Shown here: in pieces, positions 17,061 to 26,562 of the stretch | Numbering within the stretch: position 1 is the stretch's first letter | Layout: every line of letters starts with the position of its first letter | Assembly (NCBI RefSeq): GCF_003994855.1 | Contig: NZ_CP034142.1 | Location: forward strand, 2,480,001-2,544,000 | Source: Marinobacter sp. NP-4(2019) | GTDB taxonomy: Bacteria; Pseudomonadota; Gammaproteobacteria; Pseudomonadales; Oleiphilaceae | Direction: 5' to 3' | DNA: 64,000 nucleotides | Notes under the pieces: model-generated | What the model saw: only the letters and a program-made list of their open reading frames with translations | The model's database searches: none | What the model was told of the DNA's origin: nothing | Program-made: the position numbers and the translations under genes

Positions 17061-18968
17061 TCAACGGGAACCCTGTACAGGCCGGATACTGTCTTCGACT
17101 ACCCGGGCCTCGAATCGTTCAACAATGGACCTCACCAGCGGATCATTCCGGATGGCGGCTTCCGCAGCCTGCTGACGCGCCAGACGCTGTCGCTCTTCCC
17201 AGGCAGCCGGTGTCTTGCCGCCGGTCTCGCCCTGCTCTATACGCAGGTTGATGGTGTCGCCGAAGTGATTTCTCAAGGCGGCGAGAATCTTTTCCTCATG
17301 CCGGGCGTTCAATAGCCGGGCGTGCCCCTCTTCCATCGTTAACAGGATCGAGTCGCCGTCACGGGTAAAGGCGGTGTGGCTGGCCAGATTCCCTGGCATG
17401 CCAACGATGCCGAGACTGCGGAAGTCTCTCTCCCAGACAAACTCGCCCGAAAGTTCCTGTTCCGGCTCGGGCACAGGTGCTGGAACAGGCTCCGGTTCGG
17501 GATCAGGCTCGTGCGCCACAGGCACTGATTCCGGGCCCGGTTCTGCCTCGGACAGATACTCCGGCACGGGGCCCGGATCGAATTCCGGTTCTGGCGTCTG
17601 AACAGGCTCAGGCGCAGGAACGGATTCCATACTCGCCGGAGGCTTCGGTTGCTGAACTACTGGTGGTTCCGGCGCTGACGGCTCAGGTTCCGGCTCCGGC
17701 TCCGGCTCGGGCTCGGGCGCAAGTTCCGGTACCGGCTCGGGTTGAGGCGATTCAGCGAGCGGCTCCTGAGTCGGCCCGGCCGACTCAGGCTGCGACGCGA
17801 CGGGTGCAGGGTCGGGCTCGTCGCGGGATTCCGTTGGCCCGGACTGCCCGCCTGAGCTCACTGTTGGTGGCTCCCGGCGATCGGTCCCCGGACGGAAAGC
17901 CAGCATCCGAAGCAGGGTCATCTCAAACCCCATCCGGGCATCCGGTGTGACCGCCAGATCCTTGCGCCCCATCAATGCCGCCTGATAGAACAGCTGGGCA
18001 TCTTCGGCACTCAGTTGTCGTGCCAGCGTCTGAACCTGTGCGGCATCGCCAAGTGCGTTATCCACACTGCCCGGCACCACCTGCTCCATGGTGACGCGGT
18101 GAAACAGGGACAACAGGTCTGCCAGAATGACACTGTAATCCGGCGCGAAATCAGAAATACGGTGAATCTCGGAGAGCAGCGACGGCCCGTCATTGCTCAC
18201 CAGGGCATTCACCAGCTTCTCGATATCCCGCTGGTCGATGGTGCCCAGCATATTGCTGACATCGCTGGCCGCCAGCTTTTGATTGCCAAAGGCGATGGCC
18301 TGGTCGGTCAGACTCAGGGCATCGCGCATACTGCCATCCGCAGCGCGAGCCAGTAACCACAGCGCCGGCTCCTCAAACGGAACCTGCTCTTCGGTCAGAA
18401 CATGCTTCAGGTGGCCAGCGATGTGCTCCGGCGTCATGCGTTTCAGGTTAAACTGAAGGCAGCGGGACAACACCGTGACCGGCAGTTTCTGGGGATCGGT
18501 GGTGGCCAGCAGGAATTTCACATGCTCAGGCGGCTCCTCCAGCGTCTTCAGGAAGGCGTTGAAAGACTGGTTGGTGAGCATGTGCACCTCATCGATCAGG
18601 TACACCTTGAAGCGGCCACGGGTGGGCGCGTATTGGACATTGTCCGTCAGCTCCCGCATGTCATCCACCCCGGTACGGGACGCCGCATCGATCTCGATCA
18701 GGTCGACAAACCGGCCTTCCTGGATTTCCTGACAGCTGCTGCATTCACCACAGGGTGTCGGCGTGACGCCGGTTTCGCAATTCAGACATCGGGCCAGCAG
18801 ACGACCAATGGTGGTTTTACCCACGCCACGGGTGCCGGTGAAGAGGTAGGCATGGTGCAGACGCTGATTTTCCAGGGCGTGAATCAATGCCTGAAGCACG
18901 TGCTCCTGACCAACCATGTCCTCAAATGTACGGGGGCGCCATTTACGGGCAAGTACCTGGTAGCTCAT
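17061..18968 (-). CDS. dnaX: DNA polymerase III subunit tau (gamma/tau)
   Basis: The 635-residue clamp-loader subunit. Its AAA+ domain has Walker [13 protein letters not shown], a zinc module ([19 protein letters not shown]), Walker B LIDEVHML and the SRC motif (VLSRCLQF); the C-terminal tau region binds the polymerase. Between about residues 375 and 510 lies a low-complexity Pro/Glu-rich linker (repeated [10 protein letters not shown]), longer and more repetitive than in E. coli. I see no run of six or more adenines in the sense strand of the type used for programmed frameshifting, so a separate gamma product is not obvious. The 4.5S RNA gene lies about 135 bases upstream. Confidence 0.96.
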   Translation of the reverse strand: MSYQVLARKWRPRTFEDMVGQEHVLQALIHALENQRLHHAYLFTGTRGVGKTTIGRLLARCLNCETGVTPTPCGECSSCQEIQEGRFVDLIEIDAASRTGVDDMRELTDNVQYAPTRGRFKVYLIDEVHMLTNQSFNAFLKTLEEPPEHVKFLLATTDPQKLPVTVLSRCLQFNLKRMTPEHIAGHLKHVLTEEQVPFEEPALWLLARAADGSMRDALSLTDQAIAFGNQKLAASDVSNMLGTIDQRDIEKLVNALVSNDGPSLLSEIHRISDFAPDYSVILADLLSLFHRVTMEQVVPGSVDNALGDAAQVQTLARQLSAEDAQLFYQAALMGRKDLAVTPDARMGFEMTLLRMLAFRPGTDRREPPTVSSGGQSGPTESRDEPDPAPVASQPESAGPTQEPLAESPQPEPVPELAPEPEPEPEPEPEPSAPEPPVVQQPKPPASMESVPAPEPVQTPEPEFDPGPVPEYLSEAEPGPESVPVAHEPDPEPEPVPAPVPEPEQELSGEFVWERDFRSLGIVGMPGNLASHTAFTRDGDSILLTMEEGHARLLNARHEEKILAALRNHFGDTINLRIEQGETGGKTPAAWEERQRLARQQAAEAAIRNDPLVRSIVERFEARVVEDSIRPVQGSR

Positions 18969-19103
18969 GTTTCGCCAACTGCTGTGAAAATGGCCTTAAC
19001 CTTAGCATGGACATCCACTGATAAGAAGCCGCCGGGCCATCAGTTCGGACTGGAAAAAACGTCGATTTCAGCGGGATAAGACAGCACGGAAGGAAAAATC
19101 TGG

Positions 19104-19214
19104 GGGTGACTCCACCAGCGACACTCCGGCACACAATTCCACCGCTGCGGCTGCTCCCTTCCGGGCCTGACCGGGTTCACGGTTTCATGTTGCGGAGGCA
19201 CCAATGGAGCCACC
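19104..19214 (-). ncRNA. ffs: 4.5S RNA, signal recognition particle RNA (bacterial small SRP RNA)
   Basis: The minus strand carries the conserved SRP domain IV core: GGTCAGGCCCGGAAGGGAGC with the GGAA tetraloop and the asymmetric internal loop that binds Ffh. Outer arms pair (5' GGTGGCTCCA with 3' TGGAGTCACC), closing a single long hairpin of about 110 nt. A T tract (ATTTTT) follows the 3' end and suits termination. It lies between the 2OG oxygenase gene and dnaX, on the same strand. End positions are set from base pairing and are good to a few bases. Confidence 0.93.
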
Positions 19215-19286
19215 ATAACGGCGTTTCAGGACAATTCCCTGAAAGCGGCGCGCATAGTAGCAAAAGGGTTGGCGGACTACAACGAC

Positions 19287-20045
19287 TTATATTGGCAGAG
19301 GCACTTCGTCCTGACGAAACCAGCTCGCCAGGCTGTATCGGGTGCGGTTTGCCGGCAACACTTCGTGAGGAATTTCCTCGCTCAAGAATAACACCATCCG
19401 CCCCATTTCCGGCAGAATCAGACCACAAACCTCATCCCGGCTGTCACGATTGAATACCTGAAGCTCCCCGCCATCCGTGGGTTGCCAATCCTCGTTGAAA
19501 TACAGCACCAGGCTGACCACCCGGGAAGCGCGTCCAGCGAAGCTGTCCACGTGTTTTCGATAAAAATCGCCGGGCTGGTAGGTGGCGTAATGGGATTCAA
19601 AACGTTTAAGCCCCAGAAACAGCCGCCGGTTCAGTCCCGCCCGAATCCGCTCCAGACACCGAAACAATTCCCGTTGCGGCGCAGTGATTCCCTGCAGCCA
19701 GGCAATCCTGTCCCGCCGTACCGAGCGGTCCCGGATCAGGTCCGTGCCGCGACCCACCCCCGCTTTCTTCATGGCATCGGTCGCATCCAGTATCCGCACC
19801 TCGTCACGCAGGGCGACGAGCAGATCATTCCCCAGGTGGTCGCGCACATCCAGGCTCATCCAGCCGGACTCGGTCAGTCCCTCGGCAAGTTCATCCAGCC
19901 ACTGATCGGTGATACGTTCAAATCCGCTATCGGCGAAGGCCGGATCCGACACCATCATGTCGGTCTCGCCAGCAACGGCATCAAACTGGCGACTGTGATC
20001 GGAGATCAGGGTGTCCCTGATCGGGGTAACGACCGAACGATCCAT
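19287..20045 (-). CDS. 2OG-Fe(II) oxygenase (prolyl 4-hydroxylase/SM-20-like)
   Basis: A non-haem iron dioxygenase of about 252 residues. The C-terminal catalytic double-stranded beta-helix shows the iron ligands HVD (in YRKHVDSFAGRASR) and the distal His in SEEIPHEVLP. The 2-oxoglutarate-binding Arg follows in ANRTRYSLASWF. The RASRVVSLVLYFNEDW and GGELQVF segments match the PKHD/P4Hc family. The start ATG at 20045 follows AGAGGAG by seven bases and is preferred to the upstream TTG at 20063. It is monocistronic or just upstream of the 4.5S RNA. Substrate unknown; a protein side chain is usual for this branch. Confidence 0.85.
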   Translation of the reverse strand: MDRSVVTPIRDTLISDHSRQFDAVAGETDMMVSDPAFADSGFERITDQWLDELAEGLTESGWMSLDVRDHLGNDLLVALRDEVRILDATDAMKKAGVGRGTDLIRDRSVRRDRIAWLQGITAPQRELFRCLERIRAGLNRRLFLGLKRFESHYATYQPGDFYRKHVDSFAGRASRVVSLVLYFNEDWQPTDGGELQVFNRDSRDEVCGLILPEMGRMVLFLSEEIPHEVLPANRTRYSLASWFRQDEVPLPI

Positions 20046-20174
20046 GGCGTGGCTCCTCTGCAAGCCGGGTATTTTATGCCGGATTCTCGCGGCAACGTCA
20101 GTTTTAATTTACTCTGTTGGTAAGCAAATACACCTAATCCCCGGAAGACAGGCCGGGGATCGCCATACCGCAGC

Positions 20175-21080
20175 ATGAGGCATCGAGTGACAACACAACC
20201 CGGGCACTGGTCGTTTACCCGCTGGACTACCGTCGGGCAACTGGAAGCCATTGAAGTTCACCACCCGCTATTCCGCGCACAACTGTTCCTCCAGGGTGCT
20301 CACCTCACCCACTTTGCCACACACGACAAGCCCGACTGGCTCTGGCTCAGTGACACGGCCCGCTTTGAGACGGGGCGCGCGATACGGGGCGGCATTCCCA
20401 TCTGCTGGCCCTGGTTTGGCGTGCCAGAGAAAAATCCCCCGGAAGTCCGCAAACGAATCAAGACTGGCGAGTCCCATGGTTTTGCCCGAACCGCGTTGTG
20501 GAAACTGGAGGATGTGCGGGAATCCGCCCACGAGGTCGAAGTCAGCCTGTCACTGGCGGCCAATGAGGATTTTGCAGACGTCTGGACAGGCCACGCTCTA
20601 TTGTTGGTGACCTTCAACTTTTCGGTGAAGGGCTGTCAGATTGCGCTGACCACCACCAATCTCAGTGATTCACCACTGGCCTTCACACAGGCTCTGCATA
20701 CGTACCTACCAACGTCCGACATTGAACACACCCGGATTGAAGGGCTGGACGGCAGCGATTATGTGGACACTCTGGACGACTGGAGCTACCGACTGCAAAA
20801 AGGGGATATCACCTTTCGGGGAGAAACCGACAGGATCTACGAGTCCGGTGCCCCTCTGGTTGTTTCCACACCGAGCGGACGTCGCTCACTGGCAGCCATT
20901 GGCAGCGATTCCACGGTGGTGTGGAATCCGGGCCCCGAAAAAGCGCGGGCACTTTCCGACTTTCCCGACGCTGGCTGGAAATCCATGCTGTGTGTCGAAA
21001 CCGCCAATGCGCTCAGTGACTACCGAGTGTTGAATGAAGGACAGAGTCATACCCTCGGGGTAATGATTGGACGGGTGTAA
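20175..21080 (+). CDS. D-hexose-6-phosphate mutarotase (YeaD-like aldose 1-epimerase)
   Basis: A 301-residue galactose mutarotase-like beta-sandwich enzyme that interconverts the anomers of hexose 6-phosphates. Recognisable segments are the RGGIPICWPWFG motif near residue 74, SHGFART near 98, the HTYLPTSDIEHTRIEGLDG region, and the catalytic-Glu segment near the C-terminus (WKSMLCVETANA). An alternative GTG at 20187, with a better Shine-Dalgarno spacing, would shorten it by four residues. It diverges from the oxygenase and begins a plus-strand run that leads to the acyltransferase 16 bases on. Confidence 0.92.
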   Translation: MRHRVTTQPGHWSFTRWTTVGQLEAIEVHHPLFRAQLFLQGAHLTHFATHDKPDWLWLSDTARFETGRAIRGGIPICWPWFGVPEKNPPEVRKRIKTGESHGFARTALWKLEDVRESAHEVEVSLSLAANEDFADVWTGHALLLVTFNFSVKGCQIALTTTNLSDSPLAFTQALHTYLPTSDIEHTRIEGLDGSDYVDTLDDWSYRLQKGDITFRGETDRIYESGAPLVVSTPSGRRSLAAIGSDSTVVWNPGPEKARALSDFPDAGWKSMLCVETANALSDYRVLNEGQSHTLGVMIGRV

Positions 21081-21095
21081 CTACAGGGAGCCACA

Positions 21096-21911
21096 ATGAG
21101 CCTGGCATCAATTCTCAAATCCAAACTGGTTCCTGCGGAACTGAGTGAACAGATCGATCGAGTCCGCAAGCCCATAGGCAGTCTGGGGTATGACCCCTGG
21201 GGCTATAACAACGATGCCATCAAGTATGGCTTTTCGCTTACCAAGCTGATCTACGAGAAGTACTTCCGGGTGCAGACAAGCGGCATAGACAAAATCCCGG
21301 CAGAGGGACCTGTGCTGATTATTGCTAACCACAGCGGTCAGTTACCCATTGACGGCATACTTATCGGTTACGCGCTGGCGTCCCGCAAGGAAAAGCCCAG
21401 GATTCCCCGGGCGATGATCGAGCGATTCTTCCCGACCGTGCCCTATCTGGGCAACCTGCTGAACGAAGTAGGTGCGGTACTGGGAGACCCGGTCAATTGT
21501 GCCAAGATGTTGGCCAACGGCGAGGCGGTTATCGTGTTTCCGGAAGGGGTCCGAGGCTCGGGCAAGCTGTATCAGGATCGCTATCAGCTCAAACGGTTCG
21601 GCAACGGCTTCATGCACCTGGCCATGAAATACAAGGCGCCCATTGTGCCGGTGGGCGTGGTGGGCTGCGAGGAAACCATTCCCGCAATCGCCAACATCAA
21701 ACCGCTGGCCAGGGCCCTGGGCATTCCCTATGCGCCCGTCGCCCTGCCATTTGTGCTACCCACGAAGGTTCACCTGAGCATTGGCGACCCCATGTATTTT
21801 GACGACCTGGAAATCCCGGAAGAGAAAGTGACGGACCGGGTAGAGCAAGTCAAAGCCGAGATCAGCAAGCTGATTGACAAGGGACTGAGCGAAAGGAAAA
21901 GGCTGTTCTGA
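21096..21911 (+). CDS. Lysophospholipid acyltransferase family protein (PlsC-like)
   Basis: A 271-residue membrane-associated 1-acylglycerol-3-phosphate acyltransferase homologue. The HX4D catalytic motif is in IIANHSGQLPID and the phosphate-binding block is VIVFPEGVRGSGK. The segment LAMKYKAPIVPVGVVGCEE is the usual PxVPV region. AGGGAG precedes the ATG. Its stop overlaps the start of the epimerase gene (TGATG), so the two are translationally coupled and probably act together in lipid or glycolipid metabolism. The acyl acceptor is not identifiable. Confidence 0.9.
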   Translation: MSLASILKSKLVPAELSEQIDRVRKPIGSLGYDPWGYNNDAIKYGFSLTKLIYEKYFRVQTSGIDKIPAEGPVLIIANHSGQLPIDGILIGYALASRKEKPRIPRAMIERFFPTVPYLGNLLNEVGAVLGDPVNCAKMLANGEAVIVFPEGVRGSGKLYQDRYQLKRFGNGFMHLAMKYKAPIVPVGVVGCEETIPAIANIKPLARALGIPYAPVALPFVLPTKVHLSIGDPMYFDDLEIPEEKVTDRVEQVKAEISKLIDKGLSERKRLF

Positions 21912-22858
21912 TGAGCGAGCAACACAGACCCCGCATACTCGTGACCGGTGCCGCGGGGGCACTGGCCCAGCAGGTGATTGACAGGCTCCGTGACAACTGC
22001 GACCTGGTAGCCGTGGATTTCCGGGAACAGGTGTACCTCGGGGACGACATCCCCAGCTACTGTATCGATTTTAACAAACGGGTTTTTGAAGACCTGTTCC
22101 GACGCTACAGGTTTGATGGTGTTATTCACCTGGGGCGAATCATGTCCAGTCAGCTCACCCGGATGCGCCGTTACACTGCCAATGTCCTCGGTACCCAGAA
22201 GCTGCTTGACCTCAGCCGCAAGTACGGCATCAAACGGGTGGTAGTGCTTTCCACCTTCCACGTATACGGTGCCATAGCCTACAACCCGGCGCTGATTGAC
22301 GAGGAAGCCCCGTTAAAAGGCGTGGGGCTGAGTGCAGACCTGGTGGATTCCGTGGAACTGGAAAACCTCGCCAACATTTATCTGTGGCGTTACCCGGAAC
22401 TGAACATCACCATCCTGAGGCCCTGTAACATTGTCGGCCCCGGCGTCAGGAACACCATCAGCACCCTCCTCGCCAGCGAACGGGCACCGGTATTGGCCGG
22501 TTTTTCCCCAATGATGCAGTTCATACACATTGACGACATGGCGGACGCGATTGTTCTGGCCTATAACAAACCCAAACGGGGCGTGTTTAACGTGGCACCG
22601 GAAGATTGGGTGGCCTACCAGCATGCGCTGAGACTATGCGGATGCAAACGCCTGCCGATTCCGTCGATTCCCCCCGTGTTGCCCAAACTGATACTGAGAA
22701 CACTGAACCTGAGAAGTTTTCCGTCGTACCTGATGCACTTTTTCAAGTATCCTGTTGTCATTGACGGTAGAGCCTTTGCCAGGGAATTTGGATTCAGGCC
22801 CCGACGACCGCTGAAGGAAATCTTTCACTTCTATCGGGAGAACAAAAAGCCGGTATAA
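21911..22858 (+). CDS. NAD-dependent epimerase/dehydratase family protein (extended SDR)
   Basis: A 315-residue extended short-chain dehydrogenase/reductase. The dinucleotide-binding glycine motif is at the N-terminus (VTGAAGALAQQVIDRL), VIHLGRI follows, and VVVLSTFHVYG carries the active-site Ser and Tyr, though the usual YxxxK spacing is not clear. C-terminal parts VGPGVRNTI and MMQFIHIDDMADAI match sugar-nucleotide epimerases. It is coupled to the acyltransferase gene and lies 20 bases before prsK. Substrate may be a nucleotide sugar; that is inference. Confidence 0.87.
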   Translation: MSEQHRPRILVTGAAGALAQQVIDRLRDNCDLVAVDFREQVYLGDDIPSYCIDFNKRVFEDLFRRYRFDGVIHLGRIMSSQLTRMRRYTANVLGTQKLLDLSRKYGIKRVVVLSTFHVYGAIAYNPALIDEEAPLKGVGLSADLVDSVELENLANIYLWRYPELNITILRPCNIVGPGVRNTISTLLASERAPVLAGFSPMMQFIHIDDMADAIVLAYNKPKRGVFNVAPEDWVAYQHALRLCGCKRLPIPSIPPVLPKLILRTLNLRSFPSYLMHFFKYPVVIDGRAFAREFGFRPRRPLKEIFHFYRENKKPV

Positions 22859-22877
22859 CAAACGCAGGAAGCGCGGC

Positions 22878-25010
22878 ATGTTGAATAATCTGAGCCTGAT
22901 CAGCCACTCCGCAGCTGCCATTTCGTTCGGGTTACTGGGGATGCTTATTGCGTCCCGTTATCTGCGGCGGGACATTGACCGGGTCCTGCTAGTGGCTGCC
23001 TTTGTGTCAGTTATCTGGGCTGGCGCCCTTGTGACACAGAACCTCTGGGGACAACCCTCTTTCTTCATCCGCTATTTTCTGGAGTTGCTGCGGGACGCTG
23101 CCTGGATCGTCCTGTTGTTTGCCCTGCTCCGGAGTTCCTTCCGGGCGACGGCCATCGTGGGACGGCTTCGCCGAATGCTTGCCATCGCCACTGTGGCCCT
23201 TATTCTCTTCCTTCTGACGTTCGGAGCGCTGGAATACACCTTCGGCCTGGATCTGCTTAACGGAAAAACCAAAGTCGTTGGCCAGATTGCCCTGTCCCTG
23301 ATGGGATTGTCGCTGGTGGAACAGATCTGGCGTAACTCGCTGTCATTTGGCCGTTCAAGCATGAAGTACATCTGCATCGCAGTGGCCACGATGTTCGGAT
23401 TCGATTTTTTTATGTACGCCGACGCGCTGTTGTTCGGACAGATTTCCGACTCCTTCTGGAACGCCCGGGGGTTGGTAAACGCAGCCCTGGTGCCACTGTT
23501 CGCGATTAACACCATCAATACCCGCAAACAACCGGTCGAGTTTCAGCTGTCTCGGTCCGCAGTATTCCACGCCGGTACCTTTATGTTCGCCGGTGCTTAC
23601 CTCCTGTTTCTCGCAATTGCAGGCTACTACGTCCGGGTTCTGGGCGGCGCCTGGGGAGAGGCACTCCAGGTCCTGTTTTTTACCATTGCCCTCGCCTTCC
23701 TGGTGACCCTGCTAACATCCCGACGGGTCCGGTCAAGACTTATGGTCTTTATCAGCCAGAACTTTTTCGACTATAAGTACGACTATCGCGAAGAATGGCT
23801 GAAAATGACGCGTGAACTGGCCAATGTCAGCGATGACCCACCACTGCCCGAGAGAGTTATCCGCATCCTGTCAGGTCTGGTGGAAAGCAATGCTGGAGCG
23901 ATCTGGCTTCGCGATGAGCAGAACGCGTACGTCCTCATGACAGCCGTCAACCTGACCACCCCCCGCTTTACCACTATCGATCGCGAATCCGAAATTTGTC
24001 GTTTCTTCAGGAAGCAGGAATGGATTGTTGATCTCCATGAATACAATAAGGACCCTACGCGCTACAACCTGCTGGAGATTCCTGACGCCATTACCCGCAT
24101 CCCCGACGGCTGGCTTATTATTCCTCTCTACCTTGGCAACGAATTGTATGGCATAGCCCTGGTTGGTAACCCCTATGCTCCCGTGGAACTGAACTGGGAA
24201 AACTTTGACCTGATCAAGGTCGTCGCCCGCCAATCCTGCAACCTCCTGGCCCAGGCCGATGCCCAGAACCGGCTTTCCCGGGCCATGCAATTCGAAGCCG
24301 TCAGCAAGGCCTCAGCCTTCATGGTGCACGACCTGAAAACCCTGATCGCCCAACAGGCGCTGCTGGTCAAGAATGCACCACGACACCGTGATAACCCTGC
24401 GTTCATTGACGACATGATCAATACCACCGACCACGCCGTGCGAAAAATGGCCAACCTCGTTGACCATATCCGCAGACCGACGGAGGATATAGAGTCGACC
24501 GAAGTCCTGGATCTTCGTGAGGTGGTCCGTCAACTGGCTGATCATTACAGTCGCCGAGCCCCCGCCCCCCGTGTCGCCGGCAACCCTTCACCTGCCCCGG
24601 TCAGGGCTGACCGCGAACAACTTCGCAGTATACTTGGCCATCTGATCCAGAACGCTCAGGATGCGACATCACCGCAAGGAGAAATCACCCTGACCTTGAA
24701 GATCGCCAGGGACAACGTCGTTCTGTTTATCCAGGACACTGGAGCAGGAATGACAGAAGACTTTATCCGGTCTCAACTGTTCAAACCGTTTGAAAGCACA
24801 AAAGGCCTGACCGGTATGGGAATCGGTGCCTATCAGGCCAGGGAATATGTCCACAAGGTAGGAGGCAATATTGACGTCACCAGCGAACCGGGGGTCGGGT
24901 CCTGCTTCTCCATTCGCTTCCCCCTGGCTGGATGCGAACAGCCCGAGTCAAAACAGGAACCGGATCGCCCAATAATCGAACTGCCTGACCCGAGTCAAAG
25001 CGCCAAATAA
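22878..25010 (+). CDS. prsK: PEP-CTERM/exosortase system histidine kinase PrsK
   Basis: A 710-residue membrane sensor kinase. The N-terminal part holds about eight membrane helices (to roughly residue 285). A GAF-like domain follows (about 320-465, LVESNAGAIWLRDEQNAY), then the kinase core. The H-box is FMVHDLKT with His484, the N-box is HLIQNAQDAT, and the ATP lid contains IQDTGAGM and MGIGAYQAREYV. This layout is characteristic of PrsK, which pairs with PrsR at exosortase A loci. The response regulator gene follows after 130 bases. The signal it senses is unknown. Confidence 0.93.
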   Translation: MLNNLSLISHSAAAISFGLLGMLIASRYLRRDIDRVLLVAAFVSVIWAGALVTQNLWGQPSFFIRYFLELLRDAAWIVLLFALLRSSFRATAIVGRLRRMLAIATVALILFLLTFGALEYTFGLDLLNGKTKVVGQIALSLMGLSLVEQIWRNSLSFGRSSMKYICIAVATMFGFDFFMYADALLFGQISDSFWNARGLVNAALVPLFAINTINTRKQPVEFQLSRSAVFHAGTFMFAGAYLLFLAIAGYYVRVLGGAWGEALQVLFFTIALAFLVTLLTSRRVRSRLMVFISQNFFDYKYDYREEWLKMTRELANVSDDPPLPERVIRILSGLVESNAGAIWLRDEQNAYVLMTAVNLTTPRFTTIDRESEICRFFRKQEWIVDLHEYNKDPTRYNLLEIPDAITRIPDGWLIIPLYLGNELYGIALVGNPYAPVELNWENFDLIKVVARQSCNLLAQADAQNRLSRAMQFEAVSKASAFMVHDLKTLIAQQALLVKNAPRHRDNPAFIDDMINTTDHAVRKMANLVDHIRRPTEDIESTEVLDLREVVRQLADHYSRRAPAPRVAGNPSPAPVRADREQLRSILGHLIQNAQDATSPQGEITLTLKIARDNVVLFIQDTGAGMTEDFIRSQLFKPFESTKGLTGMGIGAYQAREYVHKVGGNIDVTSEPGVGSCFSIRFPLAGCEQPESKQEPDRPIIELPDPSQSAK

Positions 25011-25140
25011 TTGACCATTTCAAAATTGAATACAAACAGACATTGCAAAGTGTCAACATTCAGTTAAAAATCAGTATAAGGATGAACTGATCAAATTTGC
25101 GTCAATACAGTCACAATACAGAAAGGGACTTAGAGCTGTT

Positions 25141-26514
25141 GTGAGTAGACGACTGTTAATTGTAGAAGATGACCCTGGCCTTCAAAGCCAAATGCGCTGG
25201 TGCTTCAGCGATGACCTTGAAGTGGCCCAGGCCGCGGATCGGGAGTCCGCAATGACGGCCCTCAGGCGCATGGAACCTGACGTTGTCACCCTTGACCTCG
25301 GTTTACCTCCGGATCCCGGTGGCGCTTCCGAAGGTTTCAGTCTGCTGGAGGATATCCTCAGGCTGTCACCACAAAGCAAAGTCATTGTCGTGACAGGGCG
25401 TGAAGACAAGGAAAATGCCGTAAAGGCCATCGGCATGGGAGCCTGCGATTTCTATCAAAAACCCCTGGATGCGGATATCCTGACCTTTGTGGTCAATCGC
25501 GCGTTCCGGATTGCGGAGCTGGAAAAGGAAAACCGGGAGCTGTCCCTGCATCGCAACGGTACCAACATTAAAGGAATTGTGGCCGCCAGCCCCCAAATGC
25601 TGGCTATCTGCAGGACCCTGGAGAAAGTTGCCCCCACTGACGTGACCACGCTGATTACCGGTGAGACCGGTACCGGCAAGGAATTACTGGCCCGCGCGCT
25701 CCATGATCTGGGGCACAGGAGCGCCAAACCCTTTGTGGCCATCAATTGCGCTGCCATTCCCGAAAACCTTCTGGAAAGCGAACTGTTCGGGTTCGAGAAG
25801 GGGTCGTTCACCGGTGCCACCCAAAGCAAGAAAGGCAAGATCGAAAATGCCAATGGTGGCACTCTGTTTCTGGATGAAATTGGCGACATGCCGATGTCAC
25901 TCCAGGCCAAGCTCCTCAGATTCCTGCAGGAACGCGTCGTCGATCGCGTGGGTTCTCTCAAGCCTGTTCCCGTTGATGTCCGGGTTGTCTGCGCCACCCA
26001 TCAGGATGTTCGCCAACTCATTGAGCAGGGTGAATTCCGTGAAGACCTCTACTACCGGATCAGTGAAATTACCCTGGATGTACCTGCGCTAAGGGATCGG
26101 GACGGCGATGCCCTGGTCATTGCCCAGTCCCTGTTGAAGAGTCTCGGCAGGCAGATGGATCGCCCCAACCTTTCTTTCACGGAAGATGCCATCTGCGCCA
26201 TCAGTACGTACCAATGGCCGGGCAACGTTCGTGAAATGATCAACAAGGTGAAGCGTGCCACCATCATGGCGGATGGCAAACGGGTGACCGCCCTGGACCT
26301 TGAACTGAAGCAGGATTCAGGAGCAGAAGACAGCCAGCTCAATCTGCGACAGGTCCGTGAAACCGCTGAACGACAGGCCATTCTACAGGCACTTCAGAGT
26401 TGTAACTTTAATATGGCCCAGGCATCCAGGTTGCTGGGTGTCACACGTCCTACGCTGTATAACCTGACGGACAAATATCGCATAGAGGCCCCTCAGCCGG
26501 CCTCGGGAGCCTGA
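25141..26514 (+). CDS. prsR: PEP-CTERM-box sigma-54-dependent response regulator PrsR
   Basis: A 457-residue NtrC-type regulator. The receiver domain has acidic residues Asp10-Asp11 and phospho-acceptor Asp52 (TLDLGLP). The AAA+ domain has Walker A GETGTGKE near 174-181. The sigma-54 contact loop reads GSFTGA (near 221), with Ser replacing Ala of GAFTGA, and DEIGDMP follows. A C-terminal Fis-type helix-turn-helix completes it (QASRLLGVTRPTLYNL). It starts with GTG. It should activate RpoN-dependent promoters, probably of PEP-CTERM and exopolysaccharide genes, after phosphorylation by PrsK. About 130 non-coding bases precede it. Confidence 0.94.
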   Translation: MSRRLLIVEDDPGLQSQMRWCFSDDLEVAQAADRESAMTALRRMEPDVVTLDLGLPPDPGGASEGFSLLEDILRLSPQSKVIVVTGREDKENAVKAIGMGACDFYQKPLDADILTFVVNRAFRIAELEKENRELSLHRNGTNIKGIVAASPQMLAICRTLEKVAPTDVTTLITGETGTGKELLARALHDLGHRSAKPFVAINCAAIPENLLESELFGFEKGSFTGATQSKKGKIENANGGTLFLDEIGDMPMSLQAKLLRFLQERVVDRVGSLKPVPVDVRVVCATHQDVRQLIEQGEFREDLYYRISEITLDVPALRDRDGDALVIAQSLLKSLGRQMDRPNLSFTEDAICAISTYQWPGNVREMINKVKRATIMADGKRVTALDLELKQDSGAEDSQLNLRQVRETAERQAILQALQSCNFNMAQASRLLGVTRPTLYNLTDKYRIEAPQPASGA

Positions 26515-26562
26515 CACACAGGCAAGGACACCAGGACAGAACCCAAGGAAAAGGAACAGGGC

